From Amycolatopsis sp. FBCC-B4732 (lineage in GTDB: Bacteria; Actinomycetota; Actinomycetes; Mycobacteriales; Pseudonocardiaceae), in NCBI RefSeq assembly GCF_023008405.1, contig NZ_CP095376.1, forward strand, positions 1-64,000: a DNA stretch of 64,000 bases, read 5' to 3'. The translations under genes and the position numbers were made by a program. Shown in pieces: positions 1-9,933 of the stretch. The notes under the pieces were generated by a model. It made no database searches. It saw only the letters and a list, made by a program, of their open reading frames with translations, and was not told where the DNA came from. Position 1 is the first letter of the stretch, and the number at the start of each line of letters is the position of its first letter.

Positions 1-2178
<2,178 letters not shown>

Positions 2179-2245
2179 GGGTGACCCGGGGGTGGTTACC
2201 GGCTGGGGGCGCCGGGTAAATCCACAGCAAGTCCATGGAAACGCG

Positions 2246-2278
2246 CCAGGAAATTCTCAGGAACCCGGCGTTTCCTGG
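2246..2278. promoter_or_regulatory. Inverted repeat upstream of the HtrA-like protease
   Basis: CCAGGAAA at 2246-2253 is matched by TTTCCTGG at 2271-2278, leaving a 17-base loop. It lies 36 bases before the protease start, so it could be an operator or a leader hairpin. No regulator can be assigned. Confidence 0.35.
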
Positions 2279-2313
2279 AGGGGCCGGAGGCTTGTCGAGG
2301 GCTGGAGCTGTGC

Positions 2314-3627
2314 ATGAGCGAGTACGACCGAGAACCGCGAGGCGACGGGTACCCGTACGGCTACTACCAGCAACCCGGCGGCCGGCAGTACTACGGCCAG
2401 CCCGCCGACCAGCAGTACTACGGCCGGCAGCAGTACTACGACCAGCCCCGTGACCAGTGGGGACGTCCGTACCCGCAGTACGCGCAGCCGATGTACCCGC
2501 CGCCGCCCGTGCCGGCGCCACCGCGGCGGCACCCGCTGCGGGCGCTGAGCCTCACCGTGGTCGCGATCGCCCTGGCCGTGGTCGCCGGCCTCGGCATCGG
2601 GCACCTGATCGCGGACGCGAACAGCCCCGCCGCGAGCGGCAACCAGAACTTCGGCTTTTCCGGCCGGCCCAGCGCGTCGCAGACGACCCTCGACGTCGCC
2701 GCCGTGTCGGCCAAGGTCAACCCGGCGATCGTGAACGTCGAAACCGAGCTCGGCCTGCAGGGCGCGGCCGCGGCGGGCACCGGCATCGTGCTGACGCCGG
2801 ACGGCGAGGTGCTCACCAACAACCACGTCGTCGCCGGGGCGACCAGCATCAAGGTCACCAGCATCGGCACCGGCGACACCTACACGGCGGACGTCGTCGG
2901 CTACAGCCGCAGCGAAGACGTCGCGGTCCTGCAGCTGCGGAAGGCGTCCGGCCTGCCCACCGCCGTCATCGGCGACTCGTCGAAGGTCGCGGTCGGCGAC
3001 CAGATCCTCGGCCTCGGCAACGCGGGCGGCAAGGGCGGCGACCCGGTGCCCGCACCCGGCACGGTGACCGCGCTCGACCAGTCGATCACGGCGTCCGACG
3101 AGTCCAGCGGCTCGTCCGAGCAGCTCAAGGGCCTGATCCAGGTCCGGGCGAACATCGAGTCGGGCGATTCCGGCGGCCCGCTGGTCAACGCGGACGCGCA
3201 GGTCATCGGCGTCGACACGGCCGCGTCCACCGGCTACCAGCTCAACGGCCGCCGCAGCGGCGGCGCCGGCCAGGGCTTCGCGATCCCGATCAACCAGGCC
3301 GTCGACATCGCCCACCGGATCGTCGCGGGCACGGCGTCGGACACGATCCACATCGGCAAGACGGCCTTCATCGGCGTCTCGGTCACCGACGGTCAGAGCG
3401 GCGCCCAGATCCGCCAGGTGGTCCCGCGCGGCCCGGCGCAGAAGGCGGGCCTGGCGGCGGGCGACGTCATCACGGCCATCGACGGCCGGCCGGTCGATTC
3501 CGCGACGACCTTGACGAACGTGCTGGACACCCACCACCCGGACGACCAGCTCACCTTGACGGTGACCACCGCGGGCGGCGCCCAGCGGCAGGTCCCGGTG
3601 ACGGCGATCGAAGGCCCGGTCGGCTAG
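2314..3627 (+). CDS. Membrane-anchored HtrA/DegP-like trypsin-fold serine protease with PDZ domain
   Basis: This 437-aa protein begins with a Tyr/Gln/Pro-rich cytoplasmic stretch (residues 1-70) and has one transmembrane helix (about 76-100), so the protease domain faces outside. The catalytic triad is visible as His171 in NNHVV, Asp202 in SEDVAVLQL and Ser286 in GDSGGPL. A PDZ domain occupies roughly 340-435. This is the usual layout of actinobacterial PepD/HtrA-like envelope quality-control proteases. The ATG at 2314 follows a GGAG-type ribosome site. It is monocistronic and overlaps the end of the convergent MarR gene by 4 bases. The long low-complexity N terminus is typical of actinomycete versions. 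Assignment to the family is firm; the paralogue is not determined. Confidence 0.92.
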   Translation: MSEYDREPRGDGYPYGYYQQPGGRQYYGQPADQQYYGRQQYYDQPRDQWGRPYPQYAQPMYPPPPVPAPPRRHPLRALSLTVVAIALAVVAGLGIGHLIADANSPAASGNQNFGFSGRPSASQTTLDVAAVSAKVNPAIVNVETELGLQGAAAAGTGIVLTPDGEVLTNNHVVAGATSIKVTSIGTGDTYTADVVGYSRSEDVAVLQLRKASGLPTAVIGDSSKVAVGDQILGLGNAGGKGGDPVPAPGTVTALDQSITASDESSGSSEQLKGLIQVRANIESGDSGGPLVNADAQVIGVDTAASTGYQLNGRRSGGAGQGFAIPINQAVDIAHRIVAGTASDTIHIGKTAFIGVSVTDGQSGAQIRQVVPRGPAQKAGLAAGDVITAIDGRPVDSATTLTNVLDTHHPDDQLTLTVTTAGGAQRQVPVTAIEGPVG

Positions 3628-3998
3628 CGCAGGGTCTCGTTCAGCACTTCGCGGTGCGTCCGCTTCGCCGCGAGGTAGCGCTCGCGGCCCGCGTCGGTGA
3701 TCGTCACGAAGATGCCGCGCCGGTCCACGTCGCACAGCGCGCGCTCGACCAGGCCTTCCTTCTCCAGCCGGGCGACCAGCCTCGAAGTGGCGCTCTGGCT
3801 CAGGTGGATGGCGCCGGTCAGGTCGGCCGAGCGGCACTTGAAGTCGCAGGTCGCGAGGCGCTCGAGGGCCTCGAACTCGTTCGCGCCGATCCCGTGGCGC
3901 TCCTGCAGGCGGCACTCGAGCGTGCTGAACACGGCCGAATAGCGCGCCAGCAGCTCGTGCCACTCCTGCACCAGGCCTTGCTCAGCGACGTCGCTCAC
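3624..3998 (-). CDS. MarR-family transcriptional regulator
   Basis: The 124-aa protein carries a winged helix (LSQSATSRLVARLEKEGLVER, split around the recognition helix, then the wing at CDVDRRGIFVTITDAG). The Cys pair CDFKC precedes it. I chose the GTG at 3998 because upstream in-frame starts run into the operator array at 4022-4062. It is divergent from an MFS exporter gene and probably represses that gene and itself, the standard MarR-exporter arrangement. The ligand is unknown. The cysteines could make it redox- or metal-responsive, but that is speculative. Confidence 0.85.
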   Translation of the reverse strand: MSDVAEQGLVQEWHELLARYSAVFSTLECRLQERHGIGANEFEALERLATCDFKCRSADLTGAIHLSQSATSRLVARLEKEGLVERALCDVDRRGIFVTITDAGRERYLAAKRTHREVLNETLR

Positions 3999-4021
3999 GG
4001 CGACCAACCTAGCATGCACGA

Positions 4022-4062
4022 ACATCAGATGCAAACACATTAAATGCTTAGACATTAGATGC
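4022..4062. promoter_or_regulatory. Three 11-bp near-palindromes at 15-bp period, probable MarR operator array
   Basis: ACATCAGATGC (4022-4032), ACATTAAATGC (4037-4047) and ACATTAGATGC (4052-4062) share the core CAT-N3-ATG and start exactly 15 bases apart. They fill the AT-rich spacer between the divergent marR and MFS genes, where both promoters must lie. The regular spacing suggests cooperative binding. Confidence 0.65.
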
Positions 4063-4084
4063 GTGTGCATGTACTGTCGCCGGC

Positions 4085-5548
4085 ATGAGCTCTTCCGTGT
4101 CCTTGTCCACCACCTCCACTCGGTGGGACGCACGTCTCTGGGGTGTCCTGCTCACCGTTTCGATCGTCATCGGCCTCGACGCGCTCGACGTGTCGATGGT
4201 CGGGGTCGCGCTGCCCGCCATCCAGGCCGACCTCGGTCTGTCCACCAACGCGCTGCAATGGGTCGTCAGCGGCTACGTCCTGGGCTACGGCGGTCTGCTG
4301 CTGCTCGGCGGCCGCACCGCCGACCTGCTCGGCCGCCGCCGCGTGTTCCTCGTCGCCGTCGCGGTGTTCGCGCTGGCCTCGCTGCTCGGCGGGCTCGTCG
4401 ACGACGGCGCGCTGCTCATCGCCAGCCGGTTCATCAAGGGCCTGGCCGCTGCGTTCACGGCGCCGGCCGCGCTGTCCATCATCACCACGACGTTCCAGGA
4501 GGGCCCGGCCCGCAACAAGGCGATCAGCATCTTCGCCGTGTTCGGCGCGAGCGGGTACTCCGCCGGCCTGGTGTTCTCCGGCCTGCTGACCGAGGTCGGC
4601 TGGCGCTGGACGTTCCTGCTCCCCGCGCCGATCGCGCTGGTCGCGTTCGCCGCCGCGTGGAAGCTGATCCCGTCCTACCTGCGTGAAGAAGGCCGCGGGT
4701 ACGACTTCCCGGGTGCCATCACCGGTGCCGCCGGTTCACTGCTGCTGGTGTTCGGCGTCGTCGAAGCGCCGGCGATCGGGTGGGCCGCACCCCGCACGCT
4801 CATCACGTTCCTCGTCGCGCTGGCCCTGCTGGTGACGTTCGTGGTCATCGAGAAGCGCAGCCCGCACCCGCTGTTGCGCCTCGGCATCCTGCGCGCGGGC
4901 CCGCTGGCCCGCGCCAACCTCGGCGGCGCGCTGTTCTTCGGCGCGTACATCGGGTTCCAGTTCGTCGTGATGCTCTACCTGCAGCGGGTGCTCGGCTGGT
5001 CCGCCCTGCAGACGGCGCTGGGCTTCCTGCCCGCCGCCCTGATCGTGGCGTTCGGCTCGCCGCGCATCGAGCCGCTGATCGACCGCGTGGGCACCCCGCG
5101 CACGATCTTCGCGGGCGTCGTCGCCCACGTCCTCGGCTACGCGCTGTTCCTGCGGGTCGACGAGCACTCGGGTTACGCGGGCTTCGTCCTGCCCAGCATG
5201 ATCCTGCTCGGCATCGGCTTCACGCTGGCGTTCTCGTCGCTCAACATCCAGGGCACGAACGGCGTCGCCGACCACGAGCAGGGCCTGGCCGGCGGCCTGC
5301 TGAACACGTCCCTGCAGGTGGGTGGCGCGATCGGCCTGGCGGTGGTGACGGCGGTCCTGACCGCCAACGGCGGCGGCGAAGCCTCCCCGGCCGCGCTGCT
5401 GACCGGGCTGACCCCGGCGTTGAGCGTGGTCACCGGCATCGCGGTGCTGGGCCTGCTGATCGCGCTCAGCGGCCTGGTCGCCCGCAAGCGCCCGGCTCCC
5501 GAGCCGGAGCCGGTCCCCGAGGGTGACCTCCTGGCCCTCGCCGACTGA
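4085..5548 (+). CDS. MFS drug exporter, DHA2 (EmrB/QacA) type
   Basis: This 487-aa polytopic membrane protein starts with the typical DHA2 features: the D-x-S-x-V helix (ALDVSMVGVALPAIQADL, about residues 35-52), the LQWVVSGY segment, and motif A GGRTADLLGRRR at about 76-87. The hydrophobic segments continue to near the C terminus, consistent with 14 transmembrane helices driven by the proton gradient. The ATG at 4085 is 22 bases after the operator array, so the divergent MarR protein very probably controls it. The substrate cannot be read from the sequence; toxic organic compounds are the usual ones. Confidence 0.9.
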   Translation: MSSSVSLSTTSTRWDARLWGVLLTVSIVIGLDALDVSMVGVALPAIQADLGLSTNALQWVVSGYVLGYGGLLLLGGRTADLLGRRRVFLVAVAVFALASLLGGLVDDGALLIASRFIKGLAAAFTAPAALSIITTTFQEGPARNKAISIFAVFGASGYSAGLVFSGLLTEVGWRWTFLLPAPIALVAFAAAWKLIPSYLREEGRGYDFPGAITGAAGSLLLVFGVVEAPAIGWAAPRTLITFLVALALLVTFVVIEKRSPHPLLRLGILRAGPLARANLGGALFFGAYIGFQFVVMLYLQRVLGWSALQTALGFLPAALIVAFGSPRIEPLIDRVGTPRTIFAGVVAHVLGYALFLRVDEHSGYAGFVLPSMILLGIGFTLAFSSLNIQGTNGVADHEQGLAGGLLNTSLQVGGAIGLAVVTAVLTANGGGEASPAALLTGLTPALSVVTGIAVLGLLIALSGLVARKRPAPEPEPVPEGDLLALAD

Positions 5549-5556
5549 CCCCATGC

Positions 5557-5605
5557 CGTGAACGACTCTTTCCTGTCACCAGACGACAGGAAAGAGTCGT
5601 TCACG
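5557..5605. terminator. Perfect 21-bp hairpin of the TGAACGACTCTTTC family, bidirectional terminator
   Basis: Arms 5557-5577 and 5585-5605 are perfectly complementary with a 7-base loop. The core TGAACGACTCTTTC is shared with elements near 18.1, 18.3, 22.5 and 42.7 kb. It separates two convergent MFS genes. The TGA stop of the minus-strand gene (5603-5601) is part of the right arm. Confidence 0.8.
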
Positions 5606-6968
5606 ACGTTGGGGCCGGGGCAAGCCGCGGGGAGCCGCTGAAGCGCAGTGCCGCCACCGCCGTGAGCGCGATTCCCGCCGCGGCCAGCAGGACCGCGGTG
5701 CGGAGACCGTCCACTTCGGACCTACCCGTGTTGGCCACCGCGACGAACACCGCGAGCCCCACCGTGCCGCCGACCTGCTGGGCCGTCGACGCCACCCCGG
5801 CCGCGATCCCCTGCTCCGCCGGGGAAACCCCCGCCGCCGCGGCGCCGAACATCAGCGTGTACCCCGCGCCTTGCCCCAGTCCCAGCACGATCAGCGCGGG
5901 CACCACTTCCAGGTAGGACGCGTCCACCGTCATCGACAGCGCCAGCACGACCGCCCCGCCCCCGCCGACGAGCAGCGAAACCACCAGTGTCGGACGGGTG
6001 CCGTAGCGGGTCGCCAGCCGGCCCGCGGCCTGCGAACCCGCGGCGATCGCGACCATCGGCACGCCGAACGCGAGCCCGGTCGCCAGCGCGCTGTACCCGT
6101 GGACGCCCTGGAAGTAGCCGGTCAAGAAGTACAGCAGCGTCCCGAACGTGCCCATGTAGAGGAACGTCACGACCACGCCGGTGCCGAGGTTGCGTTCCTT
6201 CAGCAGCCGCAACGGCAACAACGGGTCGCGGCCGCGGCGCTCGACCACGGCGAACGCGGCCAGTGAAGAGAGCCCGGCGAAAGCGGGGATCAGCACCGGC
6301 GTCCAGCCCAGCTCCGGGCCTTCCACCAGGGCGAACACGACCAGCGTGGTGCCGAGCGTCGCGGTCAGCGCGCCGGCGAGGTCGAACCGGCGACCGGGTT
6401 CGCGGGCGGGATCCTTGGCCAGCAACGGGAAAGCGAGCGTGGCGGCGGCCGCGGCCAGCGGGACGTTCACGAAGAACACCGCCGCCCAGCCGAAAGCCTG
6501 CGTCAGCACGCCGCCCAGCAGCGAGCCGAGGATCATCCCGCTGCCGCCCGCCGTACCCCAGACCGCGAACGCGCGGTTGCGCTCGCGGCCCGGGGCGAAA
6601 CTGGTGCTGACCAGCGTCAGCGTCGCCGGGAAGAGCAGTGCGCCGCCGAGGCCCTGGCCGGCCCGGGCGGCGACGAGCAGGCCGGGGTCCCCGGCCAGTC
6701 CGCCGGCCAGCGACGAAACCGCGTACAGCGTGCAGCCGAGCGCGAACACCCGGCGCGGCCCGAACAGGTCGCACGCCCGGCCGCCGAGCAGCAGCGCCCC
6801 GCCGAACGCCACGGCGTAGGCGCTCACCACCCACTGCAGGCTCTGCGCGGTGAACCCGAGCTCGCGCCCGATGTCCGGTAGCGCCACGTACACGATGTTG
6901 TAGTCGAGGGAAACGATGAGCTGCGCGAACGCCAGCAGCGCCAGCACCGCGCCCGGGCGGCGGGTCAC
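5601..6968 (-). CDS. MFS transporter, DHA2-like
   Basis: The protein of about 455 aa has the DHA2 signature (SLDYNIVYVALPDIGREL), LQWVVSAYAV and motif A GGRACDLFGPRR, followed by many hydrophobic helices. The GTG start at 6968 overlaps the TGA stop of the upstream CMD gene as GTGA, so the two are translationally coupled. A longer reading frame upstream exists but has no support because it runs through the CMD gene. With the MocR gene divergent from the operon, the likely picture is a regulator, a CMD enzyme and an exporter acting on one compound. The substrate is unknown. Confidence 0.88.
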   Translation of the reverse strand: MTRRPGAVLALLAFAQLIVSLDYNIVYVALPDIGRELGFTAQSLQWVVSAYAVAFGGALLLGGRACDLFGPRRVFALGCTLYAVSSLAGGLAGDPGLLVAARAGQGLGGALLFPATLTLVSTSFAPGRERNRAFAVWGTAGGSGMILGSLLGGVLTQAFGWAAVFFVNVPLAAAAATLAFPLLAKDPAREPGRRFDLAGALTATLGTTLVVFALVEGPELGWTPVLIPAFAGLSSLAAFAVVERRGRDPLLPLRLLKERNLGTGVVVTFLYMGTFGTLLYFLTGYFQGVHGYSALATGLAFGVPMVAIAAGSQAAGRLATRYGTRPTLVVSLLVGGGGAVVLALSMTVDASYLEVVPALIVLGLGQGAGYTLMFGAAAAGVSPAEQGIAAGVASTAQQVGGTVGLAVFVAVANTGRSEVDGLRTAVLLAAAGIALTAVAALRFSGSPRLAPAPTS

Positions 6969-7423
6969 CGGGCCACCCGCTCGTCCGTGCCGGGCACCTT
7001 CGCCGTGGTGATGGCGATGCGGTTCCACGTGTTGATGGCGAAGATCAGCGCGAGCAGCTGGGCCAGTTCCTCCTCGCCGAACCGGCCGGCTGCGCGGGCG
7101 TAGACGTCGTCGGGGACGCCGCCGTCCGAAATCAGCGTGACGGCTTCGGTCAGGGCCAGCGCGGCCTGCTCCTTCCCGCTGAAGAAGCTCGTGGCCTCGT
7201 GCCAGACGGCGACCATGTGCAGCCGCTCCTCGCTCTCGCCGGCCTTGCGGGCGTCGGAGGTGTGCATGTGCAGGCAGTAGGCGCAGCGGTTGAGCTGCGA
7301 CGCGCGGATCTGGACCAGCTCGACCAGCGCGGGGTCGAGCCCGGCGCGGGCGGCGGCGTCGAAGCCGATCAGGGCCTTGAAGGCCTTCGGGGCGGACTTG
7401 GCGAAGTTCACTCGGTTCGTCAT
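6965..7423 (-). CDS. Carboxymuconolactone decarboxylase/AhpD-like protein
   Basis: The 152-aa all-helical protein carries the AhpD core motif CAYCLHMHTSDARKAG (about residues 47-62), with the CxxC and the His used for peroxidase or disulfide chemistry. Small members of this family act as alkylhydroperoxidase-like redox proteins rather than true decarboxylases. It is the first gene of a two-gene operon with an MFS exporter and lies 47 bases from the divergent MocR gene that probably controls it. A second CMD protein is at 63300-63785. Confidence 0.88.
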   Translation of the reverse strand: MTNRVNFAKSAPKAFKALIGFDAAARAGLDPALVELVQIRASQLNRCAYCLHMHTSDARKAGESEERLHMVAVWHEATSFFSGKEQAALALTEAVTLISDGGVPDDVYARAAGRFGEEELAQLLALIFAINTWNRIAITTAKVPGTDERVAR

Positions 7424-7470
7424 GACCAGAAACCTATGGCCTGGTTGACCCCCGTGTAGGGTGCATTTCC

Positions 7471-8868
7471 GTGTCGGATTCGTGGGTCAATTCGGGGGAG
7501 CGGCTCGGTGCCGACCTGCACCTGGAGCTGTCCGGCGGCGGCAAGCGGGCCGCGCTCATCACCGCGCTGCGGGACGCCGTCCGCGCCGGACGGCTCGCGC
7601 CCGGCACGCGGCTGCCGCCGTACCGGTCACTGGCCGCGGACCTGGGGCTGGCCCGCAACACCGTCGCCGACGCCTACGCCGAGCTGGTCGCCGAGGGCTG
7701 GCTCACCGCCGTCCAGGGCTCCGGCACCCGCGTCGCCGAACGCGCCGAGCCACTCGAACCGGTGCGCGTACCGCGGAAAGCCCCCGCGGCGCCGGAACCG
7801 CGGTACAACCTCCGGCAAGGCCAGCCGGACGCGACGTCGTTCCCGCGCACCGAATGGCTCGCCGCGGCCAGGCGCGCGCTGAACGTGGCTCCGCACGACG
7901 CGTTCGGCCCGGGCGACCCGCGCGGCCGCCCCGAACTGCGGGAAGCGCTGGCCCAGTACCTGGCGCGGGCGCGCGGCGTGCGGACGTCCCCGGACCGGAT
8001 CGTGGTGTGCTCGGGCTTCGCGCACGCCCTGCGGCTGCTGTTCCCGGCGGTGCTGCCCGGCCCGCTCGCCGTCGAGGCCTACGGGCTGGCGTTCCACCGC
8101 TCGATCTTCGCCGCGGCTTCGGTGCCGACGGTCCCCCTGGACCTGGACGAGCACGGCGCGCGCGTCGAGGGCCTCGACGTCCCGTCGGTGCTGCTGACCC
8201 CGGCCCACCAGTTCCCGACCGGCGGCCCGCTGCACCACGACCGCCGCACCGCGGTGCTCGGCCACATCCGCGCGCACGGCGGTGTCCTGCTCGAAGACGA
8301 CTACGACGGCGAGTTCCGCTACGACCGCAAGCCGGTCGGCGCGGTCCAGGGCCTGGACCCCGAACACGTCGTCTACGGGGGATCGGTCAGCAAGAGCCTG
8401 TCCCCGGCGCTGCGGCTCGGCTGGCTGGTGCTGCCGGAACGCCTGGTCGACCCGGTGCTCGCGGCGAAGGGCGAGCGCGAGGCGTGGGCGGGCGTGCTGG
8501 ACCAGCTGACGCTGGCGGAGTTCCTGGACTCGGGTGCGTACGACCGGCACATCCGCCGCATGCGCCAGCGCTACCGCCGTCGCCGCGACCTGCTGGTGAC
8601 GGCGCTGGCCGAGCGGGCGCCGCACGTGACGCCGACCGGTATCGCGGCCGGCCTGCACGCGGTGCTGCGGTTGCCACCGGGAACGGAGGCGTCCGCGGTG
8701 AAAGCGGCGGCGTGGCAAGGCCTCGCGCTGGACGGCCTGGCCGCGTTCCGCCACCCGGCGAGCACGATGTCCACAATGGACGGCTTGGTGGTCGGCTACG
8801 CGACCCCGCCGGAACACGCTTACCCGGCAGCGCTCGACGCGTTGTGCCGAGCGCTGCCCCCCGCGTGA
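7471..8868 (+). CDS. MocR/PdxR-like GntR regulator with aminotransferase domain
   Basis: The 465-aa protein joins an N-terminal GntR winged helix (about residues 15-85, with LGLARNTVADAYAELVAEGWL) to a fold-type I aminotransferase domain (about 105-460). The PLP-binding lysine is K308 in GSVSKSLSPALRLGW, and DDYDGEFRYDRKP is the family-typical segment before it. MocR proteins sense PLP or PLP adducts of amines and usually act on adjacent or divergent genes. Here the divergent target would be the CMD-MFS operon. The start is GTG at 7471. It is not an active aminotransferase gene by context. Confidence 0.9.
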   Translation: MSDSWVNSGERLGADLHLELSGGGKRAALITALRDAVRAGRLAPGTRLPPYRSLAADLGLARNTVADAYAELVAEGWLTAVQGSGTRVAERAEPLEPVRVPRKAPAAPEPRYNLRQGQPDATSFPRTEWLAAARRALNVAPHDAFGPGDPRGRPELREALAQYLARARGVRTSPDRIVVCSGFAHALRLLFPAVLPGPLAVEAYGLAFHRSIFAAASVPTVPLDLDEHGARVEGLDVPSVLLTPAHQFPTGGPLHHDRRTAVLGHIRAHGGVLLEDDYDGEFRYDRKPVGAVQGLDPEHVVYGGSVSKSLSPALRLGWLVLPERLVDPVLAAKGEREAWAGVLDQLTLAEFLDSGAYDRHIRRMRQRYRRRRDLLVTALAERAPHVTPTGIAAGLHAVLRLPPGTEASAVKAAAWQGLALDGLAAFRHPASTMSTMDGLVVGYATPPEHAYPAALDALCRALPPA

Positions 8869-8872
8869 AGCG

Positions 8873-9742
8873 CTACCCGACGATGTCGATCTCGAAGGGG
8901 TCCGCCGAGCTGTAGTTGATGTCCGCCCACACCGCGCCCGGCAGCTCGTACCGGCGGTGGGACGTCAGCTTGTTGTTGTACCCCGGGGTTTGCGTGGGGT
9001 TGTGGCCGACGCCCTGGTGGTCGTTGCCCCACGCGAAGATGTCACCGATCCACATCGGCTTCGAGAAGCCGTCGCCGCCGAGGCGGGGGCGGATGACGAC
9101 CGCCGCGCCGGGGCTGCCGGACAGGAAGACGCGCACGGCGTGCTGCTCGGCGTTCGGCGGGTTGACGGTGATGCGCTCCATGATCTCCACTCCAGTCGAG
9201 GCGGGTGCGGTGCCGTCCACTCCGGGCCAGAAGTCGACGACCGACGAAACGTCGTAGCCGGGGGCGACGTTGCCGGCGTACTGCTTGGCGACCGCGCCGT
9301 CGGGGATCGTGGGATCCCCGTTGTAGTGCGCGATCCAGTAGTGCGGCTCGGCGACACCGGCGGACGAGAACGCCGAGCGCAGCGTCGGCCAGGTCGACAG
9401 GCTGCAGTAGACGGTCGGGTCCGCGCCCGCCGCACGGCGCATCCGGACCCAGCCCGGTGCTTCACCGGGCGTGGCGTCACCGGGTTCGACGTCCAGCACG
9501 TGGCCGTCGTTGGTCGACGCCTTCTTGACGATCGTGACCTTCACGGCCTGGGGAAACCGCGCCCAGTCACCGGCGGACCAGGGTTCGAGTTTGATCTTGT
9601 CGATGTAGCCCGCCACCATCGGTGCGTCGGCGGGGATGTTCGCGGCCGTGACCGCGTCGTACATCGTGCGCACGGGTTGCGTCTCCGTTCGGTGCTTCAT
9701 CGCCGTTTCGGGGACGGCGAAATCGTCTCCGCGATTCGCCAT
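8873..9742 (-). CDS. Glycoside hydrolase-like (GH25/DUF1906-like TIM barrel) protein
   Basis: The 289-aa product contains a barrel-like segment (MVAGYIDKIKLEPW, then HVLDVEPGDA, VYCSLSTWPTLRSAF, HYWIAHYNGDP, AKQYAGN and VVDFWPG). This resembles GH25-like and DUF1906 domains of bacteria and actinophages. The final third (about 180-289) is a beta-rich region. No signal peptide is visible, so export would need another route such as lysis or a specialised system. I chose the ATG at 9742 because a TAACAT -10 element lies 4 bases before it (9752-9747), suggesting a leaderless mRNA. ATG at 9700 and TTG at 9757 are alternatives. Catalytic activity is not established. Confidence 0.5.
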   Translation of the reverse strand: MANRGDDFAVPETAMKHRTETQPVRTMYDAVTAANIPADAPMVAGYIDKIKLEPWSAGDWARFPQAVKVTIVKKASTNDGHVLDVEPGDATPGEAPGWVRMRRAAGADPTVYCSLSTWPTLRSAFSSAGVAEPHYWIAHYNGDPTIPDGAVAKQYAGNVAPGYDVSSVVDFWPGVDGTAPASTGVEIMERITVNPPNAEQHAVRVFLSGSPGAAVVIRPRLGGDGFSKPMWIGDIFAWGNDHQGVGHNPTQTPGYNNKLTSHRRYELPGAVWADINYSSADPFEIDIVG

Positions 9743-9746
9743 GGTG

Positions 9747-9752
9747 ATGTTA
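9747..9752 (-). promoter_or_regulatory. Candidate -10 element of the GH25-like gene
   Basis: On the minus strand TAACAT sits 4 bases from the ATG at 9742, with TTGACG 15 bases further upstream (9773-9768). The distance suits a leaderless transcript, but the -35 spacing is short. Confidence 0.35.
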
Positions 9753-9894
9753 CCCAAGTGGGACGGGCGTCAAGCGGTAAACGTTACGCAGTTCTTGTCA
9801 ATCACCAAAATGGCCGCACCGCGCAATTCCTTCACCACGGCTTCACGCGGCGATGGTCACGGTCCGCTGCCGGTACTGGCTTCCCGCTCACCCG

Positions 9895-9911
9895 GCTGGC
9901 AAGCTGCCAGC
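9895..9911. repeat. Short inverted repeat before the SBP-vWA gene
   Basis: GCTGGCA and TGCCAGC form a 7-bp stem around AGC, directly upstream of the GGAAGGA ribosome site at 9922-9928. It could influence translation; nothing more can be said. Confidence 0.3.
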
Positions 9912-9933
9912 ACTTCACCACGGAAGGACGTGC

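Noticed and set aside
2179..2313. ECF or MprA-type promoter upstream of the HtrA-like protease
   Set aside because: GGAACC and TCTCAG fragments are present, but no -10 partner lies at the correct spacing.
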